From a candidate division GN15 bacterium (lineage in GTDB: Bacteria > Zixibacteria > MSB-5A5 > GN15 > FEB-12): 7,514 bases of DNA. Shown here one piece after another: positions 6,370 to 7,514 of the stretch. A program made the translations under genes and the position numbers. Position 1 is the first letter of the stretch. Each line of letters begins with the position of its first letter. Below the pieces are notes generated by a model. The model was not told the origin of the DNA, did not search any database, and saw nothing but the letters and a program-made list of their open reading frames with translations. The stretch is from the NCBI GenBank assembly GCA_014729205.1, contig WJKG01000305.1:1-7514 (forward strand). The letters are read 5' to 3'.

Positions 6370-7434
6370 ATGGCTACCGGTACCGGAGCAGACAGGAAGA
6401 AAGCCCTTGAGGCCGCCCTGAACCAGATCGAACGCTCATTCGGCAAAGGCTCGATCATGCGACTGGGCAATGGGACGGTCCTCAATGTTGACACCATCTC
6501 TACCGGCTCGATCGGGCTCGATCATGCCCTGGGCGTTGGTGGCATACCGCGCGGGCGGGTCACCGAAATCTACGGCCCGGAATCATCGGGTAAGACCACC
6601 CTGGCCCTGCATGCCATCGCCGAGGCGCAGAAACTCGGAGGTGTGGCGGCGTTTATCGATGCGGAACACGCGCTCGATGCCACCTATGCCCGGGCGTTGG
6701 GGGTCGATGTTGACAATCTGCTGGTCAGCCAGCCTGACACCGGTGAGCAGGCGCTCGATATCACCGAAACCCTGGTGCGCTCCGGCGCCGTGGATATCAT
6801 TGTGGTCGATTCGGTTGCCGCGCTGACGCCGCGCTCGGAGATCGAGGGCGAGATGGGCGATGCGCACATGGGGCTGCAGGCCCGCCTGATGAGCCAGGCA
6901 CTGCGCAAACTGACCGCCATTATCTCCAAGTCCAAGACGGCCCTGATGTTTATCAACCAGATTCGCATGAAGATTGGTGTCATGTTCGGCAACCCGGAGA
7001 CGACTACCGGTGGCAACGCCCTCAAGTTCTACTGCAGTTGCCGGCTGGACATTCGCCGCATTGCGGCTATCAAAGACGGCCAGGAGGTGATCGGCTCGCG
7101 TACTCGGGTGCGTGTGGTGAAGAACAAGGTCGCCCCGCCCTTCAGGGAGACAGAGTTTGATATTATCTATGGTAAAGGTGTCTCACGTTCCGGTGAGCTT
7201 CTTGATATAGCCGTGAACAATGGTATCGTGGATAAATCCGGTGCCTGGTTCAGCTATGGATCCGACCGTTTGGGTCAGGGTCGAGAAAACGCCAAGACTT
7301 TCCTTGAGGAGAATCCGGATTTGTACGAGGAGGTCAATCACAAGGTAAAGGTGGCGATGGGCATGGCCACGGAGACCGATGCCGAGGCGACTGCCGCCGA
7401 GGACGAAGAAGCCACCCCGGAGGAGGCGAAGTAG
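6370..7434 (+). CDS. recA: Recombinase RecA
   Basis: An ATP-dependent strand-exchange protein that coats single-stranded DNA, drives homologous recombination and triggers LexA cleavage in the SOS response. The 354-residue product (E. coli 353) has Walker A GPESSGKT (69-76), the catalytic Glu99 in FIDAEHALD, Walker B VDIIVVDS (141-148), loop L1 around 157-167, loop L2 with QIRMKIGVMFGNPETTTGG (about 197-215) and an acidic C-terminal tail. No intein or frameshift is seen. The ATG at 6370 is chosen because GAAAGG lies about 10 nt upstream and the resulting N-terminus (KKALEAALNQIERSFGKGS by residue 10) fits the family. The ATG at 6328 or GTG at 6322 would add a Lys-rich 14-16 residue extension but lack a clear Shine-Dalgarno site. 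An odd detail is FYCSCR at 220-225, where most RecA proteins have FYASVR or FYSSVR. It is divergent from dnaE, with a likely promoter and dyad upstream. Confidence 0.98.
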   Translation: MATGTGADRKKALEAALNQIERSFGKGSIMRLGNGTVLNVDTISTGSIGLDHALGVGGIPRGRVTEIYGPESSGKTTLALHAIAEAQKLGGVAAFIDAEHALDATYARALGVDVDNLLVSQPDTGEQALDITETLVRSGAVDIIVVDSVAALTPRSEIEGEMGDAHMGLQARLMSQALRKLTAIISKSKTALMFINQIRMKIGVMFGNPETTTGGNALKFYCSCRLDIRRIAAIKDGQEVIGSRTRVRVVKNKVAPPFRETEFDIIYGKGVSRSGELLDIAVNNGIVDKSGAWFSYGSDRLGQGRENAKTFLEENPDLYEEVNHKVKVAMGMATETDAEATAAEDEEATPEEAK

Positions 7435-7514
7435 GGGGGGAGCGGGGGGATGAGGATCAAACAAGCAGGCTTGGCTAAGGGAGATACACAACGCCGTGGG
7501 GCATTGACGAGGGA
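7435..7514 (+). other. G-rich 3' flank of recA, possibly the start of another gene
   Basis: The recA stop runs directly into G7 (7434-7440), then AGC and G6 (7444-7449), then an ATG at 7450. The frame from that ATG stays open for 21 codons to the window edge (MRIKQAGLAKGDTQRR...). I do not recognise it, and it does not resemble a RecX N-terminus. The G-rich run could act as a crude ribosome site or belong to a dispersed intergenic repeat. I see no hairpin terminator for recA here. Confidence 0.25.

Overview
The window is ordinary bacterial chromosome from a moderately GC-rich organism. It carries four clear full-length genes: a family M32 metallocarboxypeptidase, an exported thioredoxin-like protein, the replicative DNA polymerase III alpha subunit (dnaE) and recA. 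The DnaE1-type polymerase, the RecA sequence and the Shine-Dalgarno sites fit a Gram-negative-like bacterium. An uncultured lineage near the FCB/Zixibacteria or deltaproteobacterial groups is possible, but this rests on the general look of the proteins and is only an inference. I see no mobile element, CRISPR array, tRNA or rRNA.

Layout: positions 1-5842 are read leftward (minus strand) in the order dnaE (5842-2378), thioredoxin-like gene (2357-1794), M32 carboxypeptidase (1583-69). dnaE and the thioredoxin gene are 20 bp apart and probably cotranscribed from a promoter at about 5925-5954. A hairpin terminator at 1726-1757 closes that unit. The carboxypeptidase has its own strong ribosome binding site and its own hairpin terminator at 10-40. 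recA is read rightward from about 6370 to 7434, divergent from dnaE. The last 80 bases are G-rich and hold no recognisable gene.

The roughly 500-bp region between dnaE and recA is the most interesting part. It contains a divergent promoter pair and three inverted repeats. One is a 33-bp dyad with perfect 9-bp arms that brackets the extended -10 element of recA. I cannot match it to a LexA box I know, so it is a candidate lineage-specific SOS operator. Functionally, dnaE and recA belong to replication and recombination/repair. The thioredoxin-like and peptidase genes are not obviously linked to them beyond sharing the strand with dnaE. I found no strong evidence for a new multi-gene system.
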